DNA of 64,000 nucleotides from Siccirubricoccus soli (lineage in GTDB: Bacteria > Pseudomonadota > Alphaproteobacteria > Acetobacterales > Acetobacteraceae): assembly GCF_024178315.1 (NCBI RefSeq), contig NZ_JAMZIK010000096.1:1-64000 (forward strand), read 5' to 3'. Below, one piece after another: positions 62,393-64,000 of the stretch. The stretch's first letter is position 1. Every line of letters starts with the position of its first letter. The translations under genes and the position numbers were made by a program. The notes under the pieces are model-generated. The model did no database searches and was not told the origin of the DNA. It saw only the letters and a list, made by a program, of their open reading frames with translations.

Positions 62393-62416
62393 GTCTCCGC
62401 GGCGGGAGGCCGTGCC

Positions 62417-62950
62417 ATGTTCGATCTGCAGCGCTTCATCGAGGAATGCCGCGCCGCCCTCGCCGAAGGCGGCCAGCGCGCGGTGCGGGAGTTGACGGCG
62501 CGGGCGATGCGCGAGCCCGGCGCGGTGCTGTCGGGGCTCGGGGAGCCGAAGGTGGGCGGGCTGGTGCCGCTCCATCGCTCGCCGGAGCTGACGATCCTCA
62601 ACGTCATCTGGGCGCCGCGGATGACGGTGATGCCGCACAACCACGGCATGTGGGCGGTGATCGGCGTCTATACCGGCGGCGAGGACAACATCTTCTGGCG
62701 CCGCCTGCCGGAGGGACGGGCCGGCCGCGTGGAGGCGGCCGGGGCGAAATCCCTGCGCGCCGGGGATTGCACGGCGCTGGGCCAGGACATCATCCACTCC
62801 GTCACCAACCCGCTGGGGCGGCTGACCGGGGCCATCCATGTCTATGGCGGCGATTTCTTCGCCGCCGAGCGCAGCGAATGGGAGCCGGAAACGCTGGAAG
62901 AGCGGCCCTATGATGTGGAGAAGGCGAAGCGGATGTTCGCGGTGGGTTAG
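62417..62950 (+). CDS. Cupin/cysteine-dioxygenase-like double-stranded beta-helix protein
   Basis: A 177-residue protein starting MFDLQRFIEECRAALAEGGQ. The metal site looks like PHNHGMWAVIGVYTGGEDN (two His) with a third His in GQDIIHSVTNP, the layout of predicted metal-dependent enzymes related to cysteine dioxygenase. The substrate is unknown. It is convergent with the small gene at 62947, with a 4-bp overlap of the stops. Confidence 0.82.
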   Translation: MFDLQRFIEECRAALAEGGQRAVRELTARAMREPGAVLSGLGEPKVGGLVPLHRSPELTILNVIWAPRMTVMPHNHGMWAVIGVYTGGEDNIFWRRLPEGRAGRVEAAGAKSLRAGDCTALGQDIIHSVTNPLGRLTGAIHVYGGDFFAAERSEWEPETLEERPYDVEKAKRMFAVG

Positions 62951-63141
62951 TATCTGGCGCGGAAGGGCGGAATCCGTCCCTGGGCGGCTGCCACTTCCTC
63001 CAGCTTCGCCAGCAGAGCGCGCTTTTCCGGGGTGCGGCGACGGCCGCTATTGGCCAGCTCCGTTACCGCGGGCAGGCGAAAGCCCGCATCCAGCTTGCGC
63101 TGGATCTGCTCTCCCCGTTCCGCGAGGGTGATGCGGGTCAC
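62947..63141 (-). CDS. Small protein coupled to the nucleotidyltransferase gene
   Basis: A 64-residue frame with a GTG start (MTRITLAERGEQIQRKLDAG..) that overlaps the stop restored in one frame of the upstream nucleotidyltransferase gene (GTGA). It is helical and charged, with NSGRRRTPEKRALLAKLEEVAAAQGR and a C-terminal PPFRARY. I do not know the family. The position suggests a partner of the nucleotidyltransferase, possibly as a toxin-antitoxin-like pair, which is only an inference. Confidence 0.6.
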   Translation of the reverse strand: MTRITLAERGEQIQRKLDAGFRLPAVTELANSGRRRTPEKRALLAKLEEVAAAQGRIPPFRARY

Positions 63142-63705
63142 GACCAAAGGCTCTGCAGGAGGTCCATGCCATGGGCGCGGGCGGTTTCCTGCCGAAACGC
63201 CTGTCAAGGTAGTCATCGTCGAGGCTGGCAGCGAGGCCGTAGAGAGCGGCAGCCTGCGTCAGCAACTCACGGTCCCGCTCGCGGGAGGCCACCCATTGCC
63301 CGATCCGGTCGGCAATTAGCTCCTCGGTCGGCGCCATGCAGATTGTACCGTTCTCCAACTCCACCAGCCGCAGGCGGGACCGCTCAGCCTGGCCGTCGAA
63401 ATAGGAACCGGAAACCATTTCTACGCCGATAGCGATGTCCGGATGGTAAAAGCCGTTGCGAAGACGGCCTCGGCGGTCCTCTCGCAGGAATCCCACCGCC
63501 AGCAGCGCCTCGGCAAAAGCCTCCTCGGCACTCGCCACGAAGTCGAAATCGCCGGAGGTGTCTGGCTGCCGGTATCGAACTCGACCACCGCCCCGCCGAC
63601 CAGGATGGGGAGAGGATGGCCCTCCTGCTTCACCATGGTGCAGGCCTGGGCCAACAGGTTCAGCGCCGCGACGAATTCCGATCGGTAGGGCAGCGCATCA
63701 CTCAC
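63138..63705 (-). pseudogene. Frameshifted nucleotidyltransferase-fold gene
   Basis: The GTG at 63705 overlaps the stop of the upstream uxaA-type gene. The product begins SDALPYRSEFVAALNLLAQ and runs to LVGGAVVEFDTGSQT. There the frame breaks near 63555-63563: the continuation SGDFDFVASAEEAFAEALL, which completes the GG..(S)xDxD motif of MNT-fold nucleotidyltransferases, is in another frame. A second shift near 63191-63200 separates ASLDDDYLDRR from RQETARAHGMDLLQSLWS, which ends at a stop overlapping the next GTG. Two shifts make a decayed gene, or two sequencing errors. Confidence 0.7.
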
Positions 63706-64000
63706 ATCGTCGCGCCCAACACCCAGGGCGCGAATTCCGCCGCGCCGAAATCGAAGCTCTCGCTCTTCGTCCGCTGGCCGCTCGCCGTGGCCAGCATCAG
63801 CCGGAAGATCCGCTCGCCCACCTGCTGCACGCTCTCCTCGCCGGTGAGGATGGTGCCGCAATTGACGTCCATGTCGTCCTCCATCCGCTGGTACATCGGC
63901 GTGTTGGTCGCCAGCTTGATGGAGGGCGTCGGCTTGCAGCCGAAGACGCTGCCACGGCCGGTGGTGAAGCAGAGCAGGTTGGCGCCGCCGGCCACCTGCC
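63702..64000 (-). CDS. UxaA-family altronate dehydratase, C-terminal part (5' end outside window)
   Basis: The visible ~98 residues contain CFTTGRGSVFGCKPTPSIKL, MEDDMDVNCGTIL and the natural end SFDFGAAEFAPWVLGATM. These are signatures of the C-terminal domain of altronate/galactarate-type dehydratases (UxaA/GarD), which remove water from hexonates or hexarates. It supports the view that this end of the window is a sugar-acid region. The stop overlaps the start of the nucleotidyltransferase pseudogene. Confidence 0.88.
   Translation of the reverse strand, partial: QVAGGANLLCFTTGRGSVFGCKPTPSIKLATNTPMYQRMEDDMDVNCGTILTGEESVQQVGERIFRLMLATASGQRTKSESFDFGAAEFAPWVLGATM

Overview
The window is very GC-rich, densely coded DNA from an alphaproteobacterium, most likely of the Acetobacteraceae (Roseomonas-like). 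This rests on three things: the dcd-murA-hisG-hisD-infA-maf gene order, the codon bias, and six solitary Bug/TctC-type periplasmic receptors scattered through 35 kb. I see no tRNA, rRNA, CRISPR array, transposase or phage gene. The genus is an inference.

Layout. (1) 1-13172: one tightly overlapping operon on the + strand. It encodes the end of an unrecognised protein, SrfB (Hsp70/actin-like ATPase fold), SrfC (P-loop GTPase-like), a one-span membrane protein with a Gly/Thr-rich linker, a secreted SH3-VWA protein, a MacB/LolD-type ATPase, an FtsX-like permease and a secreted SUMF1-fold protein with a coiled coil. I know of no described function for this combination, and it is the best candidate here for a new system. 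(2) 13343-18056, minus: a 2-oxoacid:ferredoxin oxidoreductase (beta, fused gamma-alpha) with a GltD-like flavoprotein carrying two ferredoxin clusters. (3) 18312-25428, plus: a Bug receptor, a small basic protein, dcd, murA, hisG, a 69-bp tandem repeat that begins inside hisG, hisD, infA and maf. A promoter-terminator pair on the minus strand upstream of dcd predicts a ~90-nt small RNA. (4) 26064-40023: an M20 peptidase remnant, a secreted five-repeat protein, paired Bug receptors, a RidA/HdrC-like/HdrB-like operon, dctA, a threonine synthase/DSD1-fold pair, an M20 peptidase, a glycine-zipper lipoprotein, and another Bug receptor downstream of an SDR. (5) 40538-57733: PhaB, small metabolic enzymes, transporters, Bug receptors beside SDRs, a divergent TetR/SDR pair, and a PhyH dioxygenase coupled to a peptide-type binding protein. 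(6) 57882-64000: an IlvD/Edd-family sugar-acid dehydratase, an SDR, an FAH-fold hydrolase and the end of a UxaA-type altronate dehydratase, which together suggest non-phosphorylative sugar-acid catabolism; a frameshifted nucleotidyltransferase gene lies between the last two.

Several families of intergenic hairpin repeats run through the accessory half. One bipartite family sits 2-10 nt after a stop codon, in the same orientation as the gene, at five places. This points to a role at transcript ends or to a mobile element that targets 3' ends.
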